DNA of 64,000 nucleotides from contig NZ_QGGL01000007.1 of assembly GCF_003148565.1 (NCBI RefSeq), positions 160,461 through 224,460 of the forward strand. The letters run 5' to 3'. This document shows positions 44,253 through 53,358 of this stretch, piece after piece. The stretch is from Tumebacillus permanentifrigoris. GTDB lineage: Bacteria; Bacillota; Bacilli; Tumebacillales; Tumebacillaceae. Positions within the stretch are counted from its first letter, which is position 1. Every line of letters begins with the position of its first letter. Position numbers and translations under genes: made by a program. The notes under the pieces are model-generated. The model ran no database searches and had not been told where the DNA came from. It saw only the letters and a list, made by a program, of their open reading frames with translations.

Positions 44253-45236
44253 ATGAACGTGAGGCGTTGGCGACGAGCACTGTGGCTGTTCATTCCCTTA
44301 CATACTGGGTGTTTCGGTCTCTGGCTGTGGCTCTGGCAAGCGGACGATACGGTGTGGCTCGCACAGGTCCATTGGATCGTCATCGGGTCGACGATCGCGC
44401 TGACGCTGATGATCGTGCTCCAAATTCTGACCCTGTTCGAGAACGACCGGCTGTTGAAAAAACTCCACCATCTCAACGAGATGCTGGAGTCCAAAGTGGA
44501 AAAGCGCACCTCCGAACTCTCCGTCAAAAACGCCGAACTCACCGAAGCTCTGCAAGTAAAAGACGACTTCATGGCGGCGATCTCGCACGAATTGCGCACG
44601 CCGATGCATGGCATCCTCGGCTACATCGAACTGATTGAACTGGGGGAGGATGGCCCGATCTCCGACGAACTGCGCGCCGACCTGCAAGTGATCCGCCGCA
44701 GTGCCAACCGCCTGCTTCGGCTGATCGAGGACATCCTGAGCTTCTCCAAGGTTCAGAATGGCAAGGAACAACTTCGATTCGAGGACGTTCAGATCGACGA
44801 GCTGATGGAACAGATTCATGAGGAGATGCAAGTGTTTGCTGACGAAAAAAGTGTCGTGTTCGTGTTGCACCTCCCCGACCCGGTCGGCACGGTGCGCACC
44901 GATCCGATCAAAGTGGAGCAGATTCTCGTCAACCTCGTCAACAATGCGATCAAGTTCACCGACACCGGGCATGTGATGATAACGGCACGGAGGCTGCCTC
45001 GTGCGTTGGAACTTTCTGTGGAGGACACGGGGATCGGGATTGAGCGCGGGCATTACGACTACATCTTCGAGCCCTTTACCCAAGTGGATGGCGGCACGAC
45101 GCGCAAATACAACGGCACAGGGCTCGGGCTCGCCATCGTGCGCAATCTGGTCACGCTGTTGCGCGGCGAGGTCCGTCTGGAATCAGAGCCGGGCAAGGGC
45201 AGTCGATTTCTAGTCAGGATTCCGATTGAGCGCTAA
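44253..45236 (+). CDS. Membrane sensor histidine kinase with short sensor region
   Basis: 327 residues. Two membrane segments (about 8-28 and 38-60), an alpha-helical coiled stretch (60-105), HisKA with phospho-His in 'FMAAISHELRTPMHGILGYIEL', and HATPase boxes 'QILVNLVNNAIKFTDTG', 'VEDTGIGIERG' and 'GTGLGLAIVRNL'. Almost no extracellular loop, so it may sense within the membrane or the cytoplasm. Divergently transcribed from the receiver-GGDEF gene 94 bases away. Confidence 0.85.
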   Translation: MNVRRWRRALWLFIPLHTGCFGLWLWLWQADDTVWLAQVHWIVIGSTIALTLMIVLQILTLFENDRLLKKLHHLNEMLESKVEKRTSELSVKNAELTEALQVKDDFMAAISHELRTPMHGILGYIELIELGEDGPISDELRADLQVIRRSANRLLRLIEDILSFSKVQNGKEQLRFEDVQIDELMEQIHEEMQVFADEKSVVFVLHLPDPVGTVRTDPIKVEQILVNLVNNAIKFTDTGHVMITARRLPRALELSVEDTGIGIERGHYDYIFEPFTQVDGGTTRKYNGTGLGLAIVRNLVTLLRGEVRLESEPGKGSRFLVRIPIER

Positions 45237-45242
45237 GTCTGC

Positions 45243-45273
45243 TACAATTGGCAGTGTTGTGAAAACACTGCCA
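45243..45273 (+). promoter_or_regulatory. Operator-like dyad at the tenA promoter
   Basis: TACAAT (45243-45248) is followed immediately by a perfect 10-bp inverted repeat, TGGCAGTGTT (45249-45258) and AACACTGCCA (45264-45273), with a 5-nt spacer. The GGAGG of tenA follows. No T run, so an operator or a 5' RNA hairpin is more likely than a terminator. No TPP riboswitch motif was seen. Confidence 0.5.
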
Positions 45274-45292
45274 GACTGGAGGCTGTTCCAAC

Positions 45293-45979
45293 ATGAAATT
45301 TTCTGCTTACTTACGTCAAAAGGTCGAGGGAAGCTGGCAAGCCAGCTTCGACCACCCCTTTGTCACCGGGGTGGCGGACGGCACGCTGCCGCTCGACGCT
45401 TTTCAACATTATGTACTGAACGATTCCTACTACCTCTCCGTGTTCGCCAAAGTCCAAGCATTGGGTGCTGCTCGTGCAACCGACATGCAAACGATGTCGC
45501 GCATGGCGTTCCACGCACAGGGCACGTATGAAGCGGAGATGGACCTGCACCGCAACTTCTCCGTGCGCCTCGGGATCTCGGAGGAGCAAAAAGCGAACTT
45601 CCGGCCGGCACCGTCCGCGTACAATTATGCCAACCACCTGATGGCGGTCGCCTACACCGGGACGCTGGGCGAGATCATCGCAGCTCTCCTGCCCTGCTAC
45701 TGGCTGTACTGGGAGATCGGCGAACGCTACAAAGGTGTGCAGTCGCCGGAGCCGATCTACCAAGACTGGATCAACGCCTACGGTGGCGAGTGGTTCGGGG
45801 AGTTGGTGCAGGAGCAGATCAACCGGCTCGACGCGCTGGCGGAGCTGGCGTCTGAGGAGGAGAAGCGCCGGATGGAGCAACATTTCATCCTGAGCAGCGA
45901 TTACGAGTACTCGTTCTGGCAGATGGCCTACACGCTGGAGCAGTGGCCCTATGCGGAGCACGTGGCGGTCGCGAAATGA
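45293..45979 (+). CDS. tenA: TenA-family aminopyrimidine aminohydrolase (thiaminase II)
   Basis: 228 residues, normal family length. All-helical protein with 'WQASFDHPFVTGVADGTLPLDAFQHYVLNDSYYL', the catalytic Cys in 'IAALLPCYWLYWEIG', and 'EQHFILSSDYEYSFWQMAY'. Hydrolyses aminopyrimidines formed by thiamin breakdown so that HMP can be salvaged. The stop overlaps the next start (ATGA). Confidence 0.9.
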   Translation: MKFSAYLRQKVEGSWQASFDHPFVTGVADGTLPLDAFQHYVLNDSYYLSVFAKVQALGAARATDMQTMSRMAFHAQGTYEAEMDLHRNFSVRLGISEEQKANFRPAPSAYNYANHLMAVAYTGTLGEIIAALLPCYWLYWEIGERYKGVQSPEPIYQDWINAYGGEWFGELVQEQINRLDALAELASEEEKRRMEQHFILSSDYEYSFWQMAYTLEQWPYAEHVAVAK

Positions 45980-46305
45980 GTGTGATCTACTGCTTGGTGC
46001 CCGCCCCGTACTGGGCACAGTTTGCCGGCAAGTCGGAGTACGTCCCTCGCGACTATGAGCAGGAGGGGTTCATCCACGCCACCTGTGGCGACGATCTGCT
46101 GGTGCGCGTGATGAACCGCGTCTACTCGAAGTATGAGGGTGATTTGCTGTTGCTCGTGATCGACGAGGAACGCGTGACAGCGGAAGTGAAGTATGAGCAA
46201 GCCAGCGACGGTCAGCTCTACCCACACATCTACGGCGCGTTGAACACAGACGCGATCGTTGACGTGCGTCAGATGGAGCGCGGCACAGACGGCTGGAAGC
46301 TGTAG
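45976..46305 (+). CDS. DUF952-family protein
   Basis: 109 residues from ATG 45976, overlapping the tenA stop by 4 nt. 'MSVIYCLVPAPYWAQF', 'YEQEGFIHATCGDDLLVRVMNRVY' and 'LYPHIYGALNTDAIVDV' match the small DUF952 proteins, whose biochemical role is not established. Translationally coupled to tenA. Confidence 0.85.
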   Translation: MSVIYCLVPAPYWAQFAGKSEYVPRDYEQEGFIHATCGDDLLVRVMNRVYSKYEGDLLLLVIDEERVTAEVKYEQASDGQLYPHIYGALNTDAIVDVRQMERGTDGWKL

Positions 46306-46324
46306 CAGATCGGTTCGAATCGTA

Positions 46325-46361
46325 GAAAAAAGCCCTCCCGCAGACGCGGAGGGCTTTTTTT
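46325..46361 (+). terminator. Terminator of tenA-DUF952
   Basis: AAGCCCTCCGC-type stem pairing with GCGGAGGGCTT, followed by TTTTT. Confidence 0.85.
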
Positions 46362-46465
46362 GCGAAGCAGCGGACAGACTGGCTGGTAAATGAAATCGTG
46401 TCGGGTTCCGGTGGTGTTGGTGTTGGTGTTGGGTGCATTGAGGCCGCATCACCTAGCGCTTTGCA

Positions 46466-47743
46466 CTAGTCAAACTTGCGAATCGCCGGTATGAGCAACA
46501 TGCCGGCTGCCAACAGCGTGACGAGCACCCCATCAATCTGAATGATATTCAGACCGCCGAACGCTTCTGCGAGATACCCGGTGGCGAGGTAGCCGAGCGG
46601 CATCAGCGCAATCGAGCCGAAAATATCCAAGGAGACCACGCGACCAAACGCCTCCTCTGGGACGAGCTCTTGCAAACTCACTTCCCAAACCAAGCCAAAG
46701 ATCATCATCAGGCCGCCTTCCAACGCGCTGAGCAGCATCAAGAGCGGCAACGATTCGGTATACGCCATCGCGATGAGCGTGAGGCCACTCAGGGAGGTGC
46801 AGGTATACGCCATCAGACCGCGCCGACGCCAGACCTGCCGCCGTCCGAAGACGAACGCAGCGACCAGCGCCCCGACGCCGGAGGACGACAAGACCAGACC
46901 ATAAGCGGTCCCGTCCCACCCGAGATGAAGTTTGACCAACCACGGCAGGAGGATGCCGAGGACACCCCCTGACGCGATGTTGATGAAGCAAAACGCGAGG
47001 ATCGTCATCCACAGCCAGGAGCTTTTGCGGAGTTCGCGATATCCGCCGAGCAAGTCTTGGACAAAGGAAAACTCTTGCTTGGAAGCGCGGATCGGCGCTG
47101 ACACGTTTAGCAACAGCAAGCTACCGATGGAGACGAGGAACGTCAGCGCATCGATCCCCAGCGCGATCGTATAGGTCGTCAGCCCGATCAGCACACCGCT
47201 GAGCGACGGACCGATCAATTGCGCGACTTGCGAGCTGGAGGTGGTCAGGGAGTTCGCGGCGTTGCGGATCTCGGGCGTGAACACTTGGGCGCGAACGGCA
47301 GAGTACGCCGGGTTGAACACGGCGCTCATCGCACCAGAGATCACTGCGAAACCGTAAAGCGTATTCAGCGTCAACGCGTCGTTCGCACTGAACACAGCGA
47401 GCAGGAGCAACAGGCCCAACCGAACGATATCGGTGCCGATCATCAGCCGCACGCGATTCAAGCGGTCGACCAACAGTCCGGTGAACGGCAACAGGATCAC
47501 TTGCGGCAACATCATCAACATCATGATCTTGCCCATCGCTGCGGTCGAGGCGGAGAGATCGTATACGATCAGCGGCAACATGAAGGTCAACAGGATGTCG
47601 CCAAATCGCGACAACGTCTGTCCCCCCCACAGCGCCGCAAAATTTCGCGATTGGCGCAAGGGACTGAACAACCCGCCCGCTTGCTGTGTGGGAGCCGTTA
47701 CAAGTGACGCGGGATCTGTGCTGGTTTCTGCATCTGTCTGCAT
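46466..47743 (-). CDS. MFS efflux transporter (macrolide-efflux/EntS-like)
   Basis: 425 residues with about twelve membrane segments. 'PLRQSRNFAALWGGQTLSRFGDILLTFMLPLIVYDLS' and 'PFTGLLVDRLNRVRLMIGTDIVRL' are typical of the MefA/EntS branch of drug exporters. AGGAGG precedes the ATG. The leader contains a small ORF overlapping an intrinsic terminator, which suggests ribosome-dependent induction by a translation inhibitor (inference). Confidence 0.85.
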   Translation of the reverse strand: MQTDAETSTDPASLVTAPTQQAGGLFSPLRQSRNFAALWGGQTLSRFGDILLTFMLPLIVYDLSASTAAMGKIMMLMMLPQVILLPFTGLLVDRLNRVRLMIGTDIVRLGLLLLLAVFSANDALTLNTLYGFAVISGAMSAVFNPAYSAVRAQVFTPEIRNAANSLTTSSSQVAQLIGPSLSGVLIGLTTYTIALGIDALTFLVSIGSLLLLNVSAPIRASKQEFSFVQDLLGGYRELRKSSWLWMTILAFCFINIASGGVLGILLPWLVKLHLGWDGTAYGLVLSSSGVGALVAAFVFGRRQVWRRRGLMAYTCTSLSGLTLIAMAYTESLPLLMLLSALEGGLMMIFGLVWEVSLQELVPEEAFGRVVSLDIFGSIALMPLGYLATGYLAEAFGGLNIIQIDGVLVTLLAAGMLLIPAIRKFD

Positions 47744-47831
47744 GAATTTTGTCCTCCTAGTGTTCTCTACACTTACTTATACAAAACTCATCTCCATTTT
47801 CCTTCCTTAAATACCTTACCGATGAATTAGT

Positions 47832-47900
47832 TTATAGAAAAAAGAGACCGGTTGCCAGGTCTCTTTTTATCACGCGGCGAAGTTCAACTCGCACTTCCAT
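47832..47900 (-). CDS. Leader peptide upstream of the MFS exporter
   Basis: 22 codons plus stop from ATG 47900, with GGGAGG 7 nt upstream (an ATG two codons earlier is too close to this box). The product begins MEVRVELRRVIKRDL and ends FFL, basic then hydrophobic. Its last third is encoded inside the terminator hairpin at 47839-47868, the geometry of translational attenuation where a stalled ribosome would disrupt the terminator. Confidence 0.5.
   Translation of the reverse strand: MEVRVELRRVIKRDLATGLFFL
47836..47869 (-). terminator. Leader attenuator of the MFS exporter gene
   Basis: 11-bp stem AAAAAGAGACC / GGTCTCTTTTT with an 8-nt loop followed by T residues on the minus strand, about 95 bases before the exporter start and inside a leader ORF. 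It cannot serve a convergent gene because both flanking genes point away from it. Confidence 0.7.
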
Positions 47901-48019
47901 GTCCATGCCTCCCATCCATCCATCGCTCGCACTCCATTTTTCTCATTCTACCACCTCCCCCTAAACTTTGGTAAACTAATCTGGCATCATCACATCGACG
48001 AAAGACAGGTGACACTCTC

Positions 48020-48826
48020 ATGGTACATACGACCGGCTATGCGGACGTCAACGGCGCCCAAATCTATTATGAAACAACAGGCGATGGCCCGGCGTTGGTG
48101 CTCGTACACGGCTTTAATTTGGACACCCGCGTGTGGGACGATCAGTTTGACGAACTCGCGAAGCACTTCCAAGTCGTCCGCTATGACATGCGCGGCTTCG
48201 GCAAGTCCTCGAAGGCAGCAGGGACCTTCACAAATTATGACGACCTCGCTGGCCTGCTCGACTACCTGAACATCGAGAAAGCCCACATCTGCGGCCTCTC
48301 CTTTGGCGGCTACTGCTCCCTCGAATTTGCATTGGCACACCCGAACCGCACGGATCGCCTCGTGCTCATCGCCTCTGGACTGATGGGCTTCCCGATGACC
48401 GACACCCGCCAAGCGGACCTCACCACCTTCAACGGCGTGTTGCAAACGGGCGACCTCGAAGCTTCTGTGAACGTCTATACCAACCAATGGCTCGAAGGGC
48501 CCGGTCAAGCACCCGGTCGCGTGCCGACTCCCATCCGCGAGCGCTTCCTCGATATGGTGCAGCACGCGTTCACCCTGCCGAAGCCAGAGAACTTCCCGCA
48601 GTTCCTGCAACCGCCCGTCATCGAACGCTTGCACGAGATCAAGGCCCCTACCCTGATCCTCGCGGGCGAACTCGATTACCCGGACATCTCGCAGATCGCC
48701 ACCCTGCTCCACGGGCGCGTCACGCTCTCCGAATTGCTCGTGCTCCCGAACATCGCGCACATCGTCAACATGGAGATCCCTGTGCAATTCAACGATATCC
48801 TGCTGGATTACCTCGCCCGCTCATGA
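48020..48826 (+). CDS. Alpha/beta hydrolase
   Basis: 268 residues. 'LVLVHGFNLDTRVWDDQFDEL' oxyanion region, nucleophile Ser in 'ICGLSFGGYCSLEFA', acid in 'LILAGELDYPD' and His in 'NIAHIVNMEIP' make up a complete triad. AGGTGA precedes the ATG. Resembles lactonase or esterase-type enzymes such as 3-oxoadipate enol-lactonase; substrate unknown. Single-gene unit. Confidence 0.85.
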   Translation: MVHTTGYADVNGAQIYYETTGDGPALVLVHGFNLDTRVWDDQFDELAKHFQVVRYDMRGFGKSSKAAGTFTNYDDLAGLLDYLNIEKAHICGLSFGGYCSLEFALAHPNRTDRLVLIASGLMGFPMTDTRQADLTTFNGVLQTGDLEASVNVYTNQWLEGPGQAPGRVPTPIRERFLDMVQHAFTLPKPENFPQFLQPPVIERLHEIKAPTLILAGELDYPDISQIATLLHGRVTLSELLVLPNIAHIVNMEIPVQFNDILLDYLARS

Positions 48827-48862
48827 AAAAAGGATCGACCCGCTAGGGGTCGATCCTTTTTT
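48826..48862. terminator. Bidirectional terminator
   Basis: AAAAAAGGATCGACCC / GGGTCGATCCTTTTTT between the hydrolase and rocA. Confidence 0.9.
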
Positions 48863-48871
48863 GGCGAGAGC

Positions 48872-50458
48872 TTACTTCACTTTGCGCGACATCAATTTCG
48901 CCTGTGTGAACAGCAACAGGTAGTCATGGCCGCCCGCTTTGGAGTCGGTGCCCGACATGTTGAAACCGCCGAACGGATGCACGCCAACCAGTGCGCCGGT
49001 GCACTTGCGGTTGATGTACAGGTTGCCACAGTGCATCGATTCCAACGCTTCTACGATCCGCACTTCGTCGGTGGAGAAGAACGAGCCGGTCAGACCGAAC
49101 TCAGTGTCGTTGTACTTGGCAATCGCATCTTGCCAGTCCTGTGCTTTGGAAATCGCCAGCACCGGGCCAAAAATCTCTTCCTTCATGATGCGCGCCTTCG
49201 AATCCACATCGACGAACACGGTCGGTTGGATGTAGAAGCCGTTGCCAGCTTCCGTCGCTGCACCGCCACCTGCAACCAGACGGCCTTCAGTCTTGCCGAT
49301 CTCGATGTAGTTGAGGATTTTGTCATACGCGCTCTTGTCGGAAACCGGACCGACCGCAAAGTTTTGTTCCGGCAGGCCGATCACCAGTTGGTTGGTCAGT
49401 TCGATGACGCGCTCCACCACTTGGTCATAGACAGATTCCACGATGATCGCACGGGAACCGGAGGAACACTTCTGACCTTGGAAACCAAATGCCGAAGCGA
49501 CGATCGCCGCTGCTGCTGCTTCGAGGTCAGCCGTTTCGTCGACGACGATGCCGTCCTTGCCGCCCATCTCTGCGATCACGCGCTTGATCCAGATCTGGCC
49601 TTCTGCCGTTTCAGCCGCCAGACGGTTGATGTGCAGACCGACTTCCTTGGAACCCGTGAAGGAGATGAAGCGCGTCTTCGGATGCTTGGTCAGGTAGTCG
49701 CCCACTTCTGCCGAAGAGCCTGGGATGAAGTTGAGAACGCCAGTAGGCAGGCCGACTTCCTCCATCAGTTCGACGAACTTGTGCGCGATCGCCGGAGTCA
49801 GCGAGGACGGCTTGAGCAGCACGGTGTTGCCCGAGACGATCGCAGAGGTCGTCATGCCGACACAGATCGCCAGCGGGAAGTTCCACGGCGGGATGACCAC
49901 GCCAACACCCAGCGGGATGTAGGTCAGCATGTTTTCTTCGCTGTCGATTTTGGTCAGCGGGTGGTGGATGTTGACTTCGCTCAGGCGAATCGCTTCACGA
50001 GCATAGAACTCCATGAAGTCGATCGCTTCTGCACAGTCAACATCCGCTTCCACATAGTTTTTCCCGGCTTCGAGGACCATCAGCGCGGAGAACTCATGCT
50101 TGCGTTCACGCATCAGGTGTGCCGCGCGGAACAAGTACTCGGCGCGCTCGCGGGCCGATACCTTTTTCCACGATTCAAAGGCGGTGAGGGCGTGTTCCAT
50201 CGCTTGCTCCGCCAACTGTTGCGAAGCTTTGGAGACGCGCGCGATCACTTCATCAGCACGGCCAGGGTTGATCGAGACCAGCTTGCCTTCAGTGTGAATC
50301 TTTTCGCCACCGACGTGCAGCGGGAGGTCGCGGCCCAGCGTAGATTTCACTTTGGCAATCGCCGCTTCCATCGCTTGCTTGTTTTCCGGGCGGGTGAAAT
50401 CGGTAAACGGTTCGTTCGCATACGGGGTGATCGTGCGAGACAGGGTTTGGGTGGTCAT
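48872..50458 (-). CDS. rocA: L-glutamate gamma-semialdehyde dehydrogenase
   Basis: 528 residues. The aldehyde dehydrogenase fold has 'PLGVGVVIPPWNFPLAICVGMT', 'FTGSKEVGLHINRLA', catalytic Glu in 'IAEMGGKDG' and Cys in 'GFQGQKCSSGSRAI'. The longer N-terminus and the 'KCTGALVGVHPFGGFNMSGTDSKAGG' ending mark the RocA/PruA-type P5C dehydrogenases rather than generic ALDHs. Oxidises glutamate semialdehyde to glutamate, the last step of arginine, ornithine and proline breakdown. Lies 29 nt downstream of rocD in a sigma-54-driven operon. Confidence 0.95.
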   Translation of the reverse strand: MTTQTLSRTITPYANEPFTDFTRPENKQAMEAAIAKVKSTLGRDLPLHVGGEKIHTEGKLVSINPGRADEVIARVSKASQQLAEQAMEHALTAFESWKKVSARERAEYLFRAAHLMRERKHEFSALMVLEAGKNYVEADVDCAEAIDFMEFYAREAIRLSEVNIHHPLTKIDSEENMLTYIPLGVGVVIPPWNFPLAICVGMTTSAIVSGNTVLLKPSSLTPAIAHKFVELMEEVGLPTGVLNFIPGSSAEVGDYLTKHPKTRFISFTGSKEVGLHINRLAAETAEGQIWIKRVIAEMGGKDGIVVDETADLEAAAAAIVASAFGFQGQKCSSGSRAIIVESVYDQVVERVIELTNQLVIGLPEQNFAVGPVSDKSAYDKILNYIEIGKTEGRLVAGGGAATEAGNGFYIQPTVFVDVDSKARIMKEEIFGPVLAISKAQDWQDAIAKYNDTEFGLTGSFFSTDEVRIVEALESMHCGNLYINRKCTGALVGVHPFGGFNMSGTDSKAGGHDYLLLFTQAKLMSRKVK

Positions 50459-50487
50459 CGGTAACAGTCTCCTCTTCTACTCCAAAA

Positions 50488-51699
50488 TTAGTTTGCGACG
50501 TTCGACGGAACTTCCAACACTTGCTTGATGCGGGCAATCGCCCAATCCAGTTCTTCCTGCTTGATCGTGAGCGGCGGTGCGAAGCGGATCGTGGTCTCGT
50601 GGGTTTCCTTGCAGAGCAGGCCGAGTTCCTTGAGCTTCTCACAGTACGGGCGCGCACGCTTGGTCAGCTCGACGCCGATGAACAGGCCGCGACCGCGAAT
50701 GTCCGCAATCTCCGGGTTGTTGATCTCACGAAGCTTTTCAATAAAGTAGGTGCCGAGTTCGAGGGAGCGCTCCACGAGCTTCTCCTCCTCGATGACGTCC
50801 AACGCCGCGATCGCGACTGCACAGCCGAGCGGGTTGCCGCCAAAAGTCGAACCGTGGGAACCCGGTTCGAACACGCCGAGCACTTCTGCATCGGCTGCCA
50901 CTGCGGAGATCGGGAACACGCCGCCGCCCAATGCTTTGCCCATTATGTACATGTCCGGGGTGAAGCCTTCCCATTGCGAGGCGAACAGTTTGCCGGTGCG
51001 GCCAAATCCGGTTTGGATCTCGTCGGCAACGAACAGCACGTTTTGGGATTTGCAGGTTTCATATGCTTCCTTGAGGAAGCCCTCGCGCGGGATGATGATC
51101 CCTGCCTCGCCTTGGATCGGCTCGACGAGGAAGGCGGCGGTGTTCGGAGTGATCGCTGCTTTCAGCGCTTCGAGGTCGCCATACGGGATGATCTTGAAGC
51201 CCGGGGTGAACGGACCAAAGCCACGACGATAGGATTCGTCCGAAGAGAACGAGGTGATCGTGGTGGTACGGCCGTGGAAGTTGCCTTCACAGACGATGAT
51301 CTCCGCCATGTTCTCCTGAACTTTTTTCACATCGTAGGCCCAGCGACGAACGGCTTTTACAGCGGTCTCGACCGCTTCAGCGCCTGTGTTCATCGGCAGG
51401 ATCATGCTCTTGCCCGTCAACTTGACGAGTTTTTCGTAGAATTCGCCGAGACGTTCGCTATGGAACGCGCGCGAGGTCAGCGTAACTTTGTCCGCTTGGT
51501 CCTTGAGCGCTTGGATGATCTTCGGGTGACGGTGTCCTTGGTTCAGAGCGGAGTACGCGGAGAGCATATCCATGTAGCGGTTGCCTTCCGGGTCTTCCAC
51601 CCATGCGCCCTCTGCCTTGGCGATGACGATCGGCAGCGGATGATAGTTATGCGCACCAAACTTTTCGGTCTGGTCGATGATGCGTTGGGTAAGGGTCAT
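50488..51699 (-). CDS. rocD: Ornithine aminotransferase
   Basis: 403 residues. Class III PLP aminotransferase with '[17 protein letters not shown]', '[18 protein letters not shown]', '[29 protein letters not shown]' and the PLP Lys in '[17 protein letters not shown]', preceded by '[13 protein letters not shown]'. Converts ornithine and 2-oxoglutarate to glutamate semialdehyde and glutamate. First gene of the rocDA unit, with a -24/-12 promoter at 51745-51761. Confidence 0.95.
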   Translation of the reverse strand: MTLTQRIIDQTEKFGAHNYHPLPIVIAKAEGAWVEDPEGNRYMDMLSAYSALNQGHRHPKIIQALKDQADKVTLTSRAFHSERLGEFYEKLVKLTGKSMILPMNTGAEAVETAVKAVRRWAYDVKKVQENMAEIIVCEGNFHGRTTTITSFSSDESYRRGFGPFTPGFKIIPYGDLEALKAAITPNTAAFLVEPIQGEAGIIIPREGFLKEAYETCKSQNVLFVADEIQTGFGRTGKLFASQWEGFTPDMYIMGKALGGGVFPISAVAADAEVLGVFEPGSHGSTFGGNPLGCAVAIAALDVIEEEKLVERSLELGTYFIEKLREINNPEIADIRGRGLFIGVELTKRARPYCEKLKELGLLCKETHETTIRFAPPLTIKQEELDWAIARIKQVLEVPSNVAN

Positions 51700-51744
51700 G
51701 AGGGAATGCCTCCTTGGGTGCGATTGGATTATACTCCATTATAC

Positions 51745-51761
51745 TGCAAGAATGATGCCAA
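51745..51761 (-). promoter_or_regulatory. Sigma-54 (-24/-12) promoter of rocDA
   Basis: Minus strand TTGGCATCATTCTTGCA: GG and GC are exactly 10 nt apart, matching the sigma-54 consensus. It lies 45 bases upstream of rocD, with dyad activator sites about 50 bases further upstream. Confidence 0.85.
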
Positions 51762-51800
51762 TCGTAAGAGTGATTTAAAGGGTGCAAAAATAGCCGCAGT

Positions 51801-51836
51801 ATGCCAAACTATTTGGCATAGGCAAAATAGTTTGGC
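51801..51836. promoter_or_regulatory. Dyad upstream activating sites, probably for RocR
   Basis: A palindrome ATGCCAAA-CTA-TTTGGCAT (51801-51819) is followed by GGCAAAATAGTTTGGC. The two together also form a larger repeat GCCAAACTATTT (51803-51814) / AAATAGTTTGGC (51825-51836). The position between divergent rocR and the sigma-54 promoter of rocD fits enhancer sites of RocR, which would also cover its own promoter. Confidence 0.7.
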
Positions 51837-51856
51837 GGCGAAGGAGGCAAATTTTT

Positions 51857-53305
51857 TTGGCACTTCAGGAGCGATTTTTGATGATCTATGAACATATCCT
51901 CGATGAAATCAATGAAGGTGTACATGTCATCGACGCAGAGGGCACGACGGTCGTCTACAACCGCAAGATGACGGAGCTCGAAGCGATGTCCTCGCACGAT
52001 GTCCTCGGCAAAAACCTGCTCGACGTGTTCCAGTTCCCCGCCGAGCAGGACTCCACGCTGTTGCGCTGCCTGCGCGAGCGGCGGGCGATTCGCAACGTGC
52101 GACAGACGTATTTCAATGACAAAGGCAAGCCGATCACCACCTTGAACAACACCTACCCGATCCTCGAAGGGGAAACGCTACTCGGAGCGATTGAGATCGC
52201 CAACGACGTGACCAAAATTGAGCGGCTGATCCGTGAAAACCTCTTGGAGCAGGAAAAAGGCAACACGCGCTTCACCTTCGAGAGCATCATCGGTGAGAGT
52301 GCCGCGATCCACGAGGTGATGGAAAACGCCAAGCGTGCCGCCCGCACGTCGTCATCCGTTTTGATCGCGGGCGAGACCGGGACGGGCAAGGAGCTTTTTG
52401 TCCAAAGCATTCACAACGCCAGCCTGCGCGCAGGTGGTGTGTTTTTGTCCCAAAACTGTGCGGCGTTGCCAGACTCTCTTATTGAAGGTTTGCTGTTCGG
52501 AACAGCCAAGGGCGCTTTTACCGGAGCGATTGAACGACCGGGTTTGTTCGAGCAAGCGGAGGGCGGCACGCTGTTTCTCGATGAGATCAATTCGCTGAGC
52601 CTGCCGTTACAAGCGAAACTCCTGCGCGTGTTGCAGGAAAAAACGCTCCGTCGCATCGGGGATACGAAGGATCGTGTGATCAACGTCCGCATCATCGCGG
52701 CCATCAATGAAGATCCAATTGAAGCGATCTCCCACCAGCGCCTGCGCAAAGACCTCTACTACCGCCTCGGCGTCGTCACGCTGATGCTCCCCCCCTTGCG
52801 TGAACGGCGTGAGGATGTGCCGATGTTGGTCGATCATTTTATCCGCAAGTACAACCACCTGTTTCAGATGGATGTGGACGGGGTCAGTGCAGAGGTGCGC
52901 AGCTTTTTCACCGAGTATGACTGGCCGGGCAATGTGCGAGAGTTGCAACATCTGATTGAGGGCGCGATGAACTTGATCGACGACGAGCGCGAGATCGGGA
53001 TGCACCACTTGCCGTTGCACCATCTGCGCCGCCAAACCATTGCGAGGGCGAGCAACGCCGAGCCGTCTGAGACAGCTACAGAGCTGAGTCGGATCGATAC
53101 ACCCGAGGATTTGGGATTGGCAGGAGCAGCAAATTTCTCCGCTCCCCCCGCAACCCTGCGCGTTAAACTGGAAGACTTTGAGAGACACTATATTCAGCAG
53201 ATCCTCGCCAAGCATGATGGCAATCTCTCGCGGGCGGCAAAGGAATTGGGATTGAGCCGCCAGAGCTTACAATACCGAGCTCGACGACTCGGACTTCGGG
53301 CGTAA
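51857..53305 (+). CDS. rocR: RocR-type sigma-54-dependent activator
   Basis: 482 residues from TTG 51857, 9 nt after AAGGAGG (51841-51847); this start matches the length of RocR known from Bacillus. PAS-type sensor at 10-120 ('ILDEINEGVHVIDAEGTTVVYNRKM'). AAA+ domain: Walker A 'IAGETGTGKELF', the loop contacting sigma-54 reads 'AFTGAIERPGLFEQAEGGTLFLDEINSL' (GAFTGA present), 'LRKDLYYRLGVVTLMLPPLRERREDV'. C-terminal Fis-like helix-turn-helix ('LSRAAKELGLSRQSLQYRARRLGL'). Activates arginine/ornithine catabolic operons when ornithine or citrulline is present. Confidence 0.93.
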   Translation: MALQERFLMIYEHILDEINEGVHVIDAEGTTVVYNRKMTELEAMSSHDVLGKNLLDVFQFPAEQDSTLLRCLRERRAIRNVRQTYFNDKGKPITTLNNTYPILEGETLLGAIEIANDVTKIERLIRENLLEQEKGNTRFTFESIIGESAAIHEVMENAKRAARTSSSVLIAGETGTGKELFVQSIHNASLRAGGVFLSQNCAALPDSLIEGLLFGTAKGAFTGAIERPGLFEQAEGGTLFLDEINSLSLPLQAKLLRVLQEKTLRRIGDTKDRVINVRIIAAINEDPIEAISHQRLRKDLYYRLGVVTLMLPPLRERREDVPMLVDHFIRKYNHLFQMDVDGVSAEVRSFFTEYDWPGNVRELQHLIEGAMNLIDDEREIGMHHLPLHHLRRQTIARASNAEPSETATELSRIDTPEDLGLAGAANFSAPPATLRVKLEDFERHYIQQILAKHDGNLSRAAKELGLSRQSLQYRARRLGLRA

Positions 53306-53341
53306 ATTCGCGTTTGTAGTAGTTGTCGAGAATATTTTGAT

Positions 53342-53358
53342 TTGGTATGATACTTGCA
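53342..53358 (+). promoter_or_regulatory. Sigma-54 (-24/-12) promoter of the permease gene
   Basis: TTGGTATGATACTTGCA, with GG and GC 10 nt apart, lies about 60 bases before the permease start in the rocR-rocE gap. Confidence 0.75.

Noticed and set aside
44159..44614. 152-residue N-terminal extension of the receiver-GGDEF protein
   Set aside because: It is antisense to the histidine kinase start, and the receiver domain begins cleanly at ATG 44158 with its own ribosome binding site.
47838..47869. Hairpin as an ordinary terminator for a convergent gene
   Set aside because: Both flanking genes point away from it; it makes sense only as an attenuator in the exporter leader.
48926..50464. 512-aa open frame antisense to rocA
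   Set aside because: Follows the codon pattern of rocA on the other strand, is His/Arg/Asp-rich without any domain, and has no ribosome binding site.
51857..51880. Plus-strand TTGGCAC-N-GAGC as a sigma-54 promoter inside rocR
   Set aside because: Although GG and GC are spaced 10 nt, the -12 element is poor and the sequence is the coding start of rocR.
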